Positions 9,048 through 18,390 of a stretch of DNA of 64,000 nt are shown here, piece by piece. Below the pieces are notes generated by a model, which did not search any database, was not told the DNA's origin, and saw only the letters and a program-made list of their open reading frames with translations. Each line of letters starts with the position of its first letter. Position 1 is the first letter of the stretch. Location of the stretch: contig NZ_CP007410.1 of assembly GCF_000585995.1 (NCBI RefSeq), positions 4,987,430 through 5,051,429 of the forward strand, given 5' to 3'. Origin of the DNA: Pseudomonas brassicacearum. GTDB lineage: Bacteria; Pseudomonadota; Gammaproteobacteria; Pseudomonadales; Pseudomonadaceae. Made by a program: the position numbers and the translations under genes.

Positions 9048-10115
9048 ATGAAACAGCTTTTCCTGGCATCACTGTTAGGCTCGACCATTGCCATGTGCAC
9101 CGCCGCCATGGCCGCTGACACCGATCTGAAAACGTTGGAAGCCGCTGCGAAAGCGGAAGGCGCCGTGAACAGCGTCGGCATGCCCGATGACTGGGCAAAC
9201 TGGAAAGGCACCTGGGACGACCTGGCCAAGCTCTACGGCTTGAAGCACATGGACACCGACATGAGCTCGGCCCAGGAAATCGCCAAGTTCGCCGCCGAGA
9301 AAGACAACGCCAGCGCCGACATCGGCGACGTCGGCGCGGCCTTCGGCCCAATCGCGGTCAAGCAGGGCGTGGTGCAACCCTACAAGCCAAGCACCTGGGA
9401 CCAAGTGCCTGCCTGGGCCAAGGATAAGGACGGTAACTGGGCGCTGGCCTACACCGGCACCATCGCGTTCATCGTCAACAAGAAGCTGCTGCACGGCTCC
9501 GAAGTACCGACCAAATGGGCTGACCTGAAAACCGGCAAGTACAAAGTCTCCATTGGTGACGTGAGCACCGCGGCCCAGGCCGCCAACGGCGTGCTGGCAG
9601 CCGCCCTGGCCAACGGCGGCGACGAGAAGAACCTGCAACCGGCCCTGTTGATGTTCGCCGAAATTGCCAAGCAAGGGCGCATCTCCATGGCCAACCCGAC
9701 CATCGCCACGATGGAAAAAGGTGAAGTCGAAGTCGGCGTGGTCTGGGATTTCAACGGCCTGAGCTACAAGGCCAAGATGGCCAACCCGGATGATTACGTC
9801 GTGCTGATTCCGTCCGACGGCTCGGTGATCTCCGGCTATACCACCATCATCAACAAATACGCCAAGCACCCGAACGCCGCCAAGCTGGCCCGTGAGTACA
9901 TCTTCAGCGACGCCGGCCAGATCAACCTGGCCAAGGGCAACGCCCGGCCGATCCGCGCCGAGCACCTGACACTGCCGGAAGAGGTCAAGGCCAAGCTGCT
10001 GCCAAACGAGCAGTACAAAGGCGTGACCCCGATCAAAGATGCGGATGCGTGGGAGAAGACTTCCAAGGCACTGCCACAGAAATGGCAGGAAGAAGTGATC
10101 ATCAATATGCAGTGA
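9048..10115 (+). CDS. ABC transporter periplasmic substrate-binding protein
   Basis: 355-aa type-II periplasmic binding protein of the PotD / Fe(III) / phosphonate (PhnS-like) group. A signal peptide (about 1-23, cleavage likely at AMA-ADTD) precedes mature DLKTLEAAAKAEGAVNSVGMP, the pattern AAKKEG-V typical of this group. AGGAG lies upstream of ATG 9048. It is first in an operon with a cytosolic phosphatase, two permeases, an ATPase and a HAD hydrolase; a REP pair follows directly, probably allowing higher expression of this gene than of the rest. The ligand is unknown; the two phosphohydrolases suggest a phosphorylated organic compound or phosphonate. Confidence 0.85.
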   Translation: MKQLFLASLLGSTIAMCTAAMAADTDLKTLEAAAKAEGAVNSVGMPDDWANWKGTWDDLAKLYGLKHMDTDMSSAQEIAKFAAEKDNASADIGDVGAAFGPIAVKQGVVQPYKPSTWDQVPAWAKDKDGNWALAYTGTIAFIVNKKLLHGSEVPTKWADLKTGKYKVSIGDVSTAAQAANGVLAAALANGGDEKNLQPALLMFAEIAKQGRISMANPTIATMEKGEVEVGVVWDFNGLSYKAKMANPDDYVVLIPSDGSVISGYTTIINKYAKHPNAAKLAREYIFSDAGQINLAKGNARPIRAEHLTLPEEVKAKLLPNEQYKGVTPIKDADAWEKTSKALPQKWQEEVIINMQ

Positions 10116-10155
10116 GGCGGTAGTTAGCCCGTTCGGATATCCGATGCAAATCCCT

Positions 10156-10245
10156 TGTGGGAGCGGGCTTGCTCGCGAATGCTGACTGACATTCAACATT
10201 GATGTTGGCTGACAGACCGCATTCGCGAGCAAGCCCGCTCCCACA
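10156..10245. repeat. REP pair inside the importer operon
   Basis: TTGTGGGAGCGGGCTTGCTC and its inverted copy between the binding-protein and phosphatase genes. In other systems REP hairpins here stabilise the upstream mRNA segment, which suits the high demand for binding protein. Confidence 0.92.
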
Positions 10246-10299
10246 CGGGACCTTCGTTGATTCGAGTTTTCTGGTATCTGCCCCGGAGTCCCGGTCCCT

Positions 10300-11106
10300 A
10301 TGAAGCACAACGTCATCCTGGTGGTGCTCGACGGCCTCAACTACGAAGTCGCCCGGCATGCCATGGGACATTTGCAGGCCTATGTTGGCGCAGGACGCGC
10401 AGCCCTCTACACACTGGAATGTGAACTGCCGGCCCTGTCCCGTCCGCTCTATGAATGCATCCTCACCGGCGTCGTGCCCATCGACAGCGGGATCGTGCAC
10501 AACAATGTCACGCGCCTGTCGAACCAACGCAGTATTTTCCACTACGCCACCCAGGCCGGCTTAAGCACCGCCGCCGCTGCGTATCATTGGGTCAGCGAGC
10601 TCTACAACGTGTCACCGTTCATCGCCGGCCGGGACCGTCATACCGACAACCCCGACCTGCCCATCCAGCACGGGCATTTCTACTGGAATGACCATTACCC
10701 CGATTCCCATCTGTTCGCCGACGCCGAACACCTGCGCCAGCGCTACTTGCCGAACTTTCTGCTGGTGCACCCGATGAACATCGACGACGCCGGCCACAAG
10801 CACGGCCTCGACACGCCGCAATACCGCAACAGCGCCCGCTCGGCTGACATCAACCTGGCGGTCTACCTGCAAGCCTGGCTCGACGCCGGTTATCAGGTGC
10901 TGGTGACGTCTGACCATGGCATGAACAACGATCGCTCCCATAACGGCCTGCTGGCCGAAGAACGGGAAGTGCCGCTGTTTGTCCTGGGTGACGGCTTCAG
11001 TCTCGATCCCGCGGCAGCGCCCCGGCAGACCGAACTGTGCGGCACCATTTGCCAGTTGCTCGGCGTCGACCACGACAAACCCTATTGCCAGGAGTTACTC
11101 AAGTGA
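10300..11106 (+). CDS. Alkaline-phosphatase-superfamily hydrolase (type I phosphodiesterase/pyrophosphatase fold)
   Basis: 268-aa metalloenzyme of the alkaline phosphatase / nucleotide pyrophosphatase superfamily. Metal-site motifs are visible in order: VVLDGLN (first metal Asp, residue 10), LPALSRP (putative Ser nucleophile about residue 49), HPMNIDDAGHKHG (Asp/His of one zinc site) and TSDHGMNNDRSHNG (Asp-His and His of the other). No signal peptide, so it acts in the cytoplasm, presumably on the imported compound. It is far shorter than phosphonoacetate hydrolase (about 400 aa). Its stop overlaps the next permease start by four bases (GTGA). Substrate is not deducible; a phosphate ester, diester or phosphonate is likely from context. 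Confidence 0.8.
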   Translation: MKHNVILVVLDGLNYEVARHAMGHLQAYVGAGRAALYTLECELPALSRPLYECILTGVVPIDSGIVHNNVTRLSNQRSIFHYATQAGLSTAAAAYHWVSELYNVSPFIAGRDRHTDNPDLPIQHGHFYWNDHYPDSHLFADAEHLRQRYLPNFLLVHPMNIDDAGHKHGLDTPQYRNSARSADINLAVYLQAWLDAGYQVLVTSDHGMNNDRSHNGLLAEEREVPLFVLGDGFSLDPAAAPRQTELCGTICQLLGVDHDKPYCQELLK

Positions 11107-11948
11107 ACGCCATGACGCGCGGCAAATGGCTGGCAGCGTTGTGCCTGGTGCCCTTCGCGATTTTCTTCATCGTGTTCCAGATTGCCCCGCTACTCTGGGT
11201 GTTGATCAACAGCCTGGAATCGGAAGAGTTCGGCTGGGGCCTGGCCAACTTCAGCAAGATTTTCAGTTCCAAGTTCTACCTGCAAGCGATCCAGCACAGC
11301 CTGGAGATCAGCTTCTGGTCCAGTGTGTTCGGCATCATCATCGCCGTGCTCGGCAGCTACTCCCTGCGCCGGGTGGATTCGCGGCTGCGCAACTTCGTCA
11401 ACGCCTTCGCCAACATGACCAGCAACTTTGCCGGCGTGCCCCTGGCCTTCGCCTTCATCATCTTGCTGGGGTTCAACGGCAGCATCACGATCATGCTCAA
11501 GCAGGCGGGGATCATTGAGGATTTCAACCTGTATTCGAAAACCGGGCTGATCATTCTCTACACCTACTTCCAGATTCCTCTGGGCGTGCTGCTGCTCTAT
11601 CCGGCCTTCGACGCCCTGCGTGAAGACTGGCGCGAATCCGCCGAGCTGCTGGGCGCCAATGGCTGGCAGTTCTGGCGGCACATCGGCTTGCCGGTGCTGA
11701 CGCCGGCACTGCTGGGCACCTTCGTGATCCTGCTGGCCAACGCCCTCGGCGCCTATGCCACGGTCTACGCGCTGACCACCGGCAACTTCAACGTCTTGCC
11801 GATCCGCATCGCCGCCATGGTTTCCGGGGACATTTCCCTCGACCCGAACATGGCCAGCGCCCTGGCCGTGGTGCTGGTAGCGTTGATGACCCTGGTGACC
11901 ATCGTCCATCAGTTGCTGCTCAAGAGGAGCTACCATGTCTCGCGCTGA
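11103..11948 (+). CDS. ABC transporter permease 1
   Basis: 281-aa binding-protein-dependent permease with about six transmembrane segments and the EAA loop ESAELLGANGWQFWRHIGLP (about residues 178-197), which contacts the ATPase. Start GTG 11103 is chosen because AGGAG lies eight bases before it and because it overlaps the phosphatase stop (GTGA); ATG 11112 is the alternative. It overlaps the second permease gene by 14 bases. The PotB/CysW-like fold fits the type-II binding protein in the operon. Confidence 0.9.
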   Translation: MNAMTRGKWLAALCLVPFAIFFIVFQIAPLLWVLINSLESEEFGWGLANFSKIFSSKFYLQAIQHSLEISFWSSVFGIIIAVLGSYSLRRVDSRLRNFVNAFANMTSNFAGVPLAFAFIILLGFNGSITIMLKQAGIIEDFNLYSKTGLIILYTYFQIPLGVLLLYPAFDALREDWRESAELLGANGWQFWRHIGLPVLTPALLGTFVILLANALGAYATVYALTTGNFNVLPIRIAAMVSGDISLDPNMASALAVVLVALMTLVTIVHQLLLKRSYHVSR

Positions 11949-12735
11949 ACCGGGCTCCGCCGGGCTCTATCATCGGGTGGTGGTGTACCTGCTGTTCGCC
12001 ATCCTGCTGCTGCCCCTGGTCGGCACGCTGGTCTACTCCATCGCCAGCAGTTGGTCGGCCACCGTGCTGCCCAGCGGCTTCACCTTGAAATGGTATGTGC
12101 AGTTGTGGAGCGATCCGCGCTTTCTCAACGCCTTCGGTCAATCACTGCTGGTCTGCGTCGGTGCCCTGGTGCTCTCGGTGGTGTTGATCCTGCCGCTGCT
12201 GTTCGTGGTGCATTACCACTTCCCGAAACTCGACGCGCTGATGAACATCCTCATCCTGCTGCCCTTTGCGGTGCCGCCAGTGGTGTCGTCGGTGGGGCTG
12301 CTGCAACTCTACGGCTCCGGGCCGCTGGCGATGGTGGGCACGCCGTGGATCCTGATCGGCTGCTACTTCACCGTCGCCTTGCCGTTCATGTACCGGGCGA
12401 TCACCAACAACCTGCAAGCCATCAACCTGCGCGACCTGATGGACGCTGCCCAACTGCTCGGCGCCAGCACCTTCCAGGCCGCCGTGCTGGTGGTGCTGCC
12501 GAACCTGCGCAAAGGCTTGATGGTAGCGCTGCTGCTGTCTTTCTCGTTCCTGTTCGGCGAGTTCGTGTTTGCCAACATCCTCGTCGGCACGCGCTATGAA
12601 ACCCTGCAGGTCTACCTGAACAACATGCGCAACAGCAGCGGCCACTTCACCAGTGCGCTGGTGATTTCCTACTTCTTCTTCGTATTGGTCCTGACCTGGG
12701 CGGCCAACATCTTGAACAAGGACAAAAGCCAATGA
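11935..12735 (+). CDS. ABC transporter permease 2
   Basis: 266-aa permease (PotC-like) with six predicted transmembrane segments and the EAA-type loop LMDAAQLLGASTFQAAVLVV (near residue 168). It overlaps the first permease by 14 bases and the ATPase gene by four (ATGA), so subunit synthesis is translationally coupled. It forms the membrane channel with permease 1. Confidence 0.9.
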   Translation: MSRAEPGSAGLYHRVVVYLLFAILLLPLVGTLVYSIASSWSATVLPSGFTLKWYVQLWSDPRFLNAFGQSLLVCVGALVLSVVLILPLLFVVHYHFPKLDALMNILILLPFAVPPVVSSVGLLQLYGSGPLAMVGTPWILIGCYFTVALPFMYRAITNNLQAINLRDLMDAAQLLGASTFQAAVLVVLPNLRKGLMVALLLSFSFLFGEFVFANILVGTRYETLQVYLNNMRNSSGHFTSALVISYFFFVLVLTWAANILNKDKSQ

Positions 12736-13721
12736 GCTACGTCAGCGTCCAACACCTGCAAAAAAGCTACGCGGGCACTCCGGTGTTCAGCGACATCAAC
12801 TGCGAGATCCGCAAGGGTGAATTCGTCACCCTTCTCGGTCCTTCCGGTTGCGGCAAGTCCACGCTGCTGCGCTGCATTGCCGGCCTGACGGCGGTGGATG
12901 CCGGGCAGATCCTGCTGGATGGCCAAGACATCGTCCCGCTGAGCCCGCAGAAGCGCGGGATCGGCATGGTGTTCCAGAGCTATGCCCTGTTCCCCAATAT
13001 GACTGTGGAGCAGAACGTTGCTTTCGGCCTGCGCATGCAAAAGATCGAGACCGAGGACAGCCGCAAGCGGGTACAGGAAATCTTGCGGCTGGTGGAACTG
13101 CAGGATTTTGCCGCCCGCTACCCTCATCAACTCTCCGGCGGCCAATGCCAGCGCGTGGCCCTCGCCCGCTCCCTGGTTACCCGTCCGCGCCTGTTGCTGC
13201 TGGACGAACCGCTATCGGCCCTGGATGCGCGGATTCGCAAGCACCTGCGCGAACAGATCCGTCAGATCCAGCGCGAACTGGGCCTGACCACGATCTTCGT
13301 CACACACGATCAGGAAGAAGCCCTGACCATGTCTGACCGGATTTTCCTGATGAACCAAGGAAAGATCGTACAAAGCGGCGATGCCGAAACCCTTTACACG
13401 GCACCGGTCGATGTCTTCGCCGCTGGTTTTATCGGCAACTACAACCTGCTGGACGCCGACAGCGCCAGCCGGTTGCTGCAACGGCCGGTGAACGGTCGCA
13501 TCGCGATTCGCCCGGAAGCCATTGAACTGAGTCGCAGCGGCGAGCCCGATGCGCTGATCCGCAGTCACAGCCTGCTGGGCAACGTGATCCGTTACCGGGT
13601 CGAGGCCCGCGGCGTGGAGCTGGTGGTCGATGTGCTCAATCGCTCCGCCGCCGACCTGCACCCCGATGGCACACGCTTGTCACTTTCCATCGATCCAACG
13701 GCGCTGTGTGAGGTAGCCTGA
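12732..13721 (+). CDS. ABC transporter ATP-binding protein
   Basis: 329-aa ATPase with Walker A GPSGCGKST (36-44), signature LSGGQ, Walker B LLLLDEPLSALD and the switch His in TIFVTHDQEEA. A C-terminal TOBE-like regulatory domain (about 240-329) contains RIAIRPEAIEL. Overall it is like PotA/FbpC/PhnT ATPases. Start overlaps the permease stop (ATGA). It energises import of the ligand captured by the 9048 gene product. Confidence 0.93.
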   Translation: MSYVSVQHLQKSYAGTPVFSDINCEIRKGEFVTLLGPSGCGKSTLLRCIAGLTAVDAGQILLDGQDIVPLSPQKRGIGMVFQSYALFPNMTVEQNVAFGLRMQKIETEDSRKRVQEILRLVELQDFAARYPHQLSGGQCQRVALARSLVTRPRLLLLDEPLSALDARIRKHLREQIRQIQRELGLTTIFVTHDQEEALTMSDRIFLMNQGKIVQSGDAETLYTAPVDVFAAGFIGNYNLLDADSASRLLQRPVNGRIAIRPEAIELSRSGEPDALIRSHSLLGNVIRYRVEARGVELVVDVLNRSAADLHPDGTRLSLSIDPTALCEVA

Positions 13722-13755
13722 TGGCTTTGTTGATTTTCAAGAGAGAAGCGCGCTG

Positions 13756-14409
13756 ATGGCCCTGGCAATTTTTGATCTGGACGAAACCTTGATTCACGGC
13801 GATTGCGCCACCCTCTGGAGCGAGCAGATGGGACGCCTGGGCTGGGTCGATCCCGAGTCGTTCATGCATCGCAACAACGCGCTGATGGACGCCTACAGCC
13901 ATGGCAAGCTGCGCATGGAGGAGTACATGGATTTCAGCCTGGAGCCGATGATCGGCCGCACGCCAGAAGAAATCGAACACCTGGTGGCGCCGTGGGTGGA
14001 GGACTTCATCGAACCGATCATCTTCAGCGACGCCACCAAGGCCATCGCCGAACACCGCAAGGCCGGCGACCGGATCCTGGTGATCTCGGCCTCGGGCACG
14101 CACCTGGTCAAACCGATCGCCGAACGCCTGGGCATTGATGAAATCCTGGCGATTGAACTCGAAGTGACCCATGGGGTGTACAGCGGCAAGACCGTGGGTA
14201 CCCTGACCTACCGCGAAGGCAAGATCGCGCGGTTGCTGGACTGGCTGGATGCCGAGGAAGAGAACCTGGAAGGCGCGAGTTTCTATTCCGATTCGCGCAA
14301 TGATTTGCCGCTGTTGCTGCGGGTGGATTTCCCCCACGTGGTCAACCCGGACCCGGTACTGAAGGCCCATGCCGAATCGGCCGGGTGGCCGATTCATACC
14401 TGGAAGTGA
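13756..14409 (+). CDS. HAD-IB family phosphatase
   Basis: 217-aa haloacid-dehalogenase hydrolase of subfamily IB, the SerB-like group. Motif I FDLDETLIHGD (residues 5-15) has the nucleophile Asp6 and acid/base Asp8. Motif II is VISASGTHL, and motif IV FYSDSRNDLPLL holds the Mg-binding aspartates. It is last in the importer operon, 34 bp after the ATPase gene. As a second phosphohydrolase beside the AP-superfamily enzyme it may release phosphate from the product of the first step (inference); phosphoserine is not implied. Confidence 0.85.
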   Translation: MALAIFDLDETLIHGDCATLWSEQMGRLGWVDPESFMHRNNALMDAYSHGKLRMEEYMDFSLEPMIGRTPEEIEHLVAPWVEDFIEPIIFSDATKAIAEHRKAGDRILVISASGTHLVKPIAERLGIDEILAIELEVTHGVYSGKTVGTLTYREGKIARLLDWLDAEEENLEGASFYSDSRNDLPLLLRVDFPHVVNPDPVLKAHAESAGWPIHTWK

Positions 14410-14553
14410 GCGCTGATCGGTCCCTGGAAGAACAATCAGGCTCTATTTGGAGCTGGAACAGTGGACCCTGTGGCGAGGGCTGCCTCAACGACTATCAATG
14501 AGAGTTCACAAACCAGCGCGTGTAGGGGCAACGTGATCTGGCATGGCAGCGCC

Positions 14554-14796
14554 CTACTTGAACTTGGAAAAGGCTTTTGCCAGATCCAGAATGGCTTTTT
14601 CGTCTTGCCTGTCCATATCGCCGTCGCCATCAGCGTCGGTTTTGACATTGACGGTATCGTAGGGGCCGTTCTTTTTCGAAGCAGAGACGAAGGTGGCAAA
14701 CTGCAGTTGTTTGCCCCTATAGATTTCCAAGACAACTTCAGGCGATCTATCACCGTCAATATATTCCTGGGTCATGCGGAGTTCTTTCGTAGCCAT
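14554..14796 (-). CDS. Small protein with dockerin/EF-hand-like calcium loop
   Basis: 80-aa protein whose C-terminal third carries DADGDGDMDRQDE, a DxDxDxDxD loop like a single EF-hand or type I dockerin half, followed by an Ala/Leu helix (KAILDLAKAFSKF). The N-terminal part (EVVLEIYRGKQLQFATFVS) looks like beta-strands. ATG 14796 is preceded by AGAGGTG; a longer frame to 14823 is less likely. No signal peptide. The gene is AT-richer than its neighbours and alone in a gene-poor pocket. Function unknown; calcium binding is inference. Confidence 0.6.
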   Translation of the reverse strand: MATKELRMTQEYIDGDRSPEVVLEIYRGKQLQFATFVSASKKNGPYDTVNVKTDADGDGDMDRQDEKAILDLAKAFSKFK

Positions 14797-14978
14797 CACA
14801 ACACCTCTTCTGTTAGTGAACACTAATCAGAGAGACATCTATTACTCTCGAACCCACTCTAGGATGGCTTTCTTCGTAGTGTCTACTGTCAGACTTGACA
14901 GTGTGCAAGCCTATCCAGCCCTTGAAAGGTCACGGCGAAACGCAGGACCGAGCGCTCACTAAAGAGCACTCAAACTCC
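14797..14978. other. Intergenic sequence upstream of the calcium-loop gene
   Basis: No gene or strong structure; AT-rich promoter-like sequence near 14820-14870, then a REP pair to 15110. Together these fill the 343-bp gap before the oxidoreductase gene. A decayed REP fragment (CCTGTGGCGAGGGC) also occurs at about 14466. Confidence 0.4.
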
Positions 14979-15110
14979 TGTGGCGAGGGAGCTTGCTCCC
15001 GCTCGGCTGCGCAGCAGTCGTAAACCGGCTGGCGCGGTCTGCCTGGACAACCACATCGCCCCGATTGGGGCGGCGGCGCCGCCCAGCGGGAGCAAGCTCC
15101 CTCGCCACAG
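14979..15110. repeat. REP pair, GTGGCGAGGGAGCTTGCTCCC type
   Basis: TGTGGCGAGGGAGCTTGCTC and inverted copy with an internal GCGGCGGCGCCGCC hairpin, downstream of the quinone oxidoreductase stop. Confidence 0.9.
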
Positions 15111-15139
15111 AAGCTGTATCAGCTGGATTGCTTGCGCGA

Positions 15140-16102
15140 CTAGCTCAGGCTTTCATCGATCACCAACACCAACTTCCCAGACACCTTATTAGTTGCCAGC
15201 TCCGCAAATGCCGCCTCGGCATCCTTGATCGCAAAGGTCTTGGCCAGCTGCGGGCTCAAGCGTTTGTCGGCAAACAGCGGCCATACCTCTTGCCCCAGCC
15301 CACTGATCAGGTCGGCCTTGAACTGATCGTCGCGGCTACGCAGAGTCGAGCCGAGCAATTGGATACGCTTGCCCAGCACCTGTGCCAGATCGAGGTCGGT
15401 CGAGCGCCCGCCCATCAGCCCGATGAGCACCCATCGCCCGTCAACTGACAAAAGTTTCACGTTGAGTTTGGCGTAGTTGGCGCCCACCGGATCGAGGATC
15501 ACGTCGAAGGGGCCGAGGTCGTTCAGGCTTTCCATATCGTCGGTGCGCACCACGCCACCTTGGGCGCCCAACGCCTCGCAATAGGACAGGCGCTCAGCCG
15601 AGCCAACGCTGACCCAGCACGGGTTGCCAAACGCCTTGCACAGCTGGATCGCGGCCGAGCCGACGCCACTGGCACCGGCGTGCACCAGTACTTTTTCACC
15701 CGGCTTGAGCCCGGCAAGTTGGAACAAATTCAGCCACGCGGTGCTGTAAACCTCCGGCAGCGCGGCCGCTTCAGCCAACGACAACCCCTCGGGCACCGGC
15801 AAGACATGCCGGCCATCGACCACCACTTCTTCGGCCATCCCGCCGCCGGCCAGCAAGGCGCACACGCGGTCACCAATCTGCCAGGACGAGCCCGGCCCGA
15901 CTTCGCTGATCACCCCGGAACACTCCAACCCCAGCACCTGGCTGGCACCGGGTGGCGGCGGATAATGCCCGGCCTTTTGTAACAAATCGGCCCGATTCAG
16001 GCCGGCGGCGGCCACACGAATGCGAACTTGCCCCACATCACACGCCGGACTTGGCTCATCAGCCCATACCACTTGGCCTTCAACGCCTTGCAATGCTTTC
16101 AC
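15140..16102 (-). CDS. NAD(P)H quinone oxidoreductase, zeta-crystallin/PIG3-like MDR
   Basis: 320-aa medium-chain reductase without the structural-zinc cysteines. N-terminal GroES-like domain contains NRADLLQKAGHYPPPPG, the signature of PIG3/QOR-type enzymes. The Rossmann domain has HAGASGVGSAAIQL (about 145-158) for NADPH. Likely reduces quinones or other enones. GTG 16102 is chosen because GGAGG lies just upstream and because VKALQGVEG aligns with family N-termini; ATG 16177 would add an unlikely tail. Divergent from prc. Confidence 0.87.
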   Translation of the reverse strand: MKALQGVEGQVVWADEPSPACDVGQVRIRVAAAGLNRADLLQKAGHYPPPPGASQVLGLECSGVISEVGPGSSWQIGDRVCALLAGGGMAEEVVVDGRHVLPVPEGLSLAEAAALPEVYSTAWLNLFQLAGLKPGEKVLVHAGASGVGSAAIQLCKAFGNPCWVSVGSAERLSYCEALGAQGGVVRTDDMESLNDLGPFDVILDPVGANYAKLNVKLLSVDGRWVLIGLMGGRSTDLDLAQVLGKRIQLLGSTLRSRDDQFKADLISGLGQEVWPLFADKRLSPQLAKTFAIKDAEAAFAELATNKVSGKLVLVIDESLS

Positions 16103-16208
16103 GGTGCCTCCATAGTGAGTCTCGACTGGGCCCGCTGCTGTAACGCCGGGCTTTCTTGCATTATGCGCCCGGGCCACATGGAACCGGCGACTTCAAAGAC
16201 GGCCTAAT

Positions 16209-18320
16209 ATGCGTTATCAATTGTCCCTGCGTCGAATCAGCATGAAGCACCTGTTCCCCAGCACCGCCCTCGCGCTTGTCATTGGACTCGGTCTGTTGCC
16301 GCTGTCGAACGATACGTTCGCAGCCAACAGCTGGGACAAGCTTCAGCCCGATCGTGACGAGGTGATTGCCAGCCTTAACGTCGTTGAGTTGCTCAAGCGC
16401 CATCACTACAGCAAGCCGCCGCTCGATGACGCGCGTTCGGTCATCATCTATGACAGCTACTTGAAGCTGCTTGATCCGTCGCGCAGTTATTTCCTGGCCA
16501 GCGACATCGCCGAATTCGACAAGTGGAAAACCCAGTTCGACGATTTTCTCAAGAGCGGCGACCTGAACGCCGGGTTCATCATCTACAAGCGCTACCTGGA
16601 CCGCGTGAAAGCGCGTCTGGATTACGCCCTTGCCGAGCTGAACAAGGGCGTCGACAAAATCGATTTCAATGCCAAGGAAACCTTGCTGGTCGACCGCAAG
16701 GACGCCCCTTGGCTCAAAAGCACGGCCGAACTTGATGACCTGTGGCGCAAACGCGTCAAGGATGAAGTGCTGCGCATGAAAATCGCCGGCAAGGATTCCA
16801 AGCAGATCCAGGAAACCCTGACCAAGCGCTACAAGAACCAGTTGGCTCGACTGGACCAGACCCGCGCCGAAGATGTCTTCCAGGCGTACATCAACACCTT
16901 CGCCATGTCCTATGACCCGCACACCAACTATCTGTCGCCGGATAACGCGGAAAACTTCGACATCAACATGAGCCTGTCCCTGGAAGGCATCGGTGCGGTG
17001 CTGCAGAGCGACAACGATCAGGTGAAGATCGTGCGCCTGGTGCCCGCCGGCCCTGCCGACAAGACCAAACAGGTGAGCCCGGCGGACAAGATCATCGGCG
17101 TCGCCCAAGGCGACAAGGAAATGGTCGATGTGGTCGGCTGGCGCCTGGACGAAGTGGTCAAGCTGATCCGTGGCCCGAAAGGCTCGGTGGTGCGCCTGGA
17201 AGTCATCCCGGCCAGCAATGCGCCGAACGACCAGACCACCAAGGTCGTGTCCATCACCCGTGAAGCGGTGAAGCTGGAAGAACAGGCGGCGAAGAAATCG
17301 GTCCTCAACCTCAAGCAGGACGGCAAGGACTACAAGCTCGGCATCATCGAGATCCCGGCCTTCTACCTGGACTTCAAGGCGTTCCGCGCCGGGGATCCGG
17401 ACTACAAGAGCACCACCCGCGACGTCAAGAAACTGCTGACCGAGTTGCAGAAGGAAAAAGTCGATGGCGTCGTCATCGACTTGCGCAACAACGGCGGCGG
17501 CTCCCTGCAGGAAGCCACCGAATTGACCAGCCTGTTCATCGACAAGGGCCCGACCGTGCTCGTGCGTAATGCCGATGGCCGGGTGGACGTGCTGGAAGAC
17601 GAAAACCCGGGCGCATTCTACAAAGGCCCGATGGCCTTGCTGGTCAATCGCCTGTCCGCTTCAGCCTCGGAGATTTTCGCCGGCGCCATGCAGGACTACC
17701 ACCGGGCACTGATCATCGGCGGCCAGACCTTCGGCAAAGGCACCGTGCAGACCATCCAGCCGCTCAACCATGGCGAGCTGAAGCTGACCCTGGCGAAGTT
17801 CTACCGGGTTTCCGGCCAGAGCACCCAGCATCAGGGCGTACTGCCTGATATCGATTACCCGTCGATCATCGACACCAAGGAAATCGGCGAAAGCGCCCTA
17901 CCCGAAGCGATGCCGTGGGACACCATCCGCCCGGCGATCAAACCGGCCGTGGATCCGTTCAAGCCGTTCCTGGCTCAACTCAAGTCCGAGCATGATGTGC
18001 GCACAGCCCAGGACGCGGAGTTTGTCTTCATCCGCGACAAGCTGGCCCTGGCGCAGAAGTTGATGCTGGAGAAAACCGTCACGCTCAACGAAGCCGACCG
18101 CCGCGCCCAGCATGCCGACATTGAAGGCAAGCAACTGGTCATGGAAAACCTGCGTCGCAAGGCCAAGGGCGAAGAGCCGCTCAAAGAGCTGAAGAAAGAA
18201 GACGAAGACCTGATCACCGAGCCGGAAAAAACCAAGCCGGAAGACGATGCCTACCTGAGCGAGACCGGGCGGATCCTGCTGGATTACCTGAAACTCAACA
18301 CGGCCGTCGCCAAACACTGA
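16209..18320 (+). CDS. prc: Carboxy-terminal processing (tail-specific) protease Prc, S41
   Basis: 703-aa periplasmic protease (692 aa if the Met at 16242 is the start). MKHLFPSTALALVIG...TFAANSW from 16242 is a good signal peptide, so that start may be correct. A PDZ domain lies around residues 245-330 (SLEGIGAVLQ...). The S41 protease core has SASASEIFAGAMQDY (catalytic Ser) and FGKGTVQT (catalytic Lys). A C-terminal DUF3340-like helical region follows. Prc degrades misfolded or tagged periplasmic proteins and processes envelope proteins. A strong terminator follows. Confidence 0.95.
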   Translation: MRYQLSLRRISMKHLFPSTALALVIGLGLLPLSNDTFAANSWDKLQPDRDEVIASLNVVELLKRHHYSKPPLDDARSVIIYDSYLKLLDPSRSYFLASDIAEFDKWKTQFDDFLKSGDLNAGFIIYKRYLDRVKARLDYALAELNKGVDKIDFNAKETLLVDRKDAPWLKSTAELDDLWRKRVKDEVLRMKIAGKDSKQIQETLTKRYKNQLARLDQTRAEDVFQAYINTFAMSYDPHTNYLSPDNAENFDINMSLSLEGIGAVLQSDNDQVKIVRLVPAGPADKTKQVSPADKIIGVAQGDKEMVDVVGWRLDEVVKLIRGPKGSVVRLEVIPASNAPNDQTTKVVSITREAVKLEEQAAKKSVLNLKQDGKDYKLGIIEIPAFYLDFKAFRAGDPDYKSTTRDVKKLLTELQKEKVDGVVIDLRNNGGGSLQEATELTSLFIDKGPTVLVRNADGRVDVLEDENPGAFYKGPMALLVNRLSASASEIFAGAMQDYHRALIIGGQTFGKGTVQTIQPLNHGELKLTLAKFYRVSGQSTQHQGVLPDIDYPSIIDTKEIGESALPEAMPWDTIRPAIKPAVDPFKPFLAQLKSEHDVRTAQDAEFVFIRDKLALAQKLMLEKTVTLNEADRRAQHADIEGKQLVMENLRRKAKGEEPLKELKKEDEDLITEPEKTKPEDDAYLSETGRILLDYLKLNTAVAKH

Positions 18321-18390
18321 GATGATGGCCATTTAATGGTGAAGCTCGTCGGAGTGTCATCAAACTGACATCAGTCTGTCGTGAAATACA

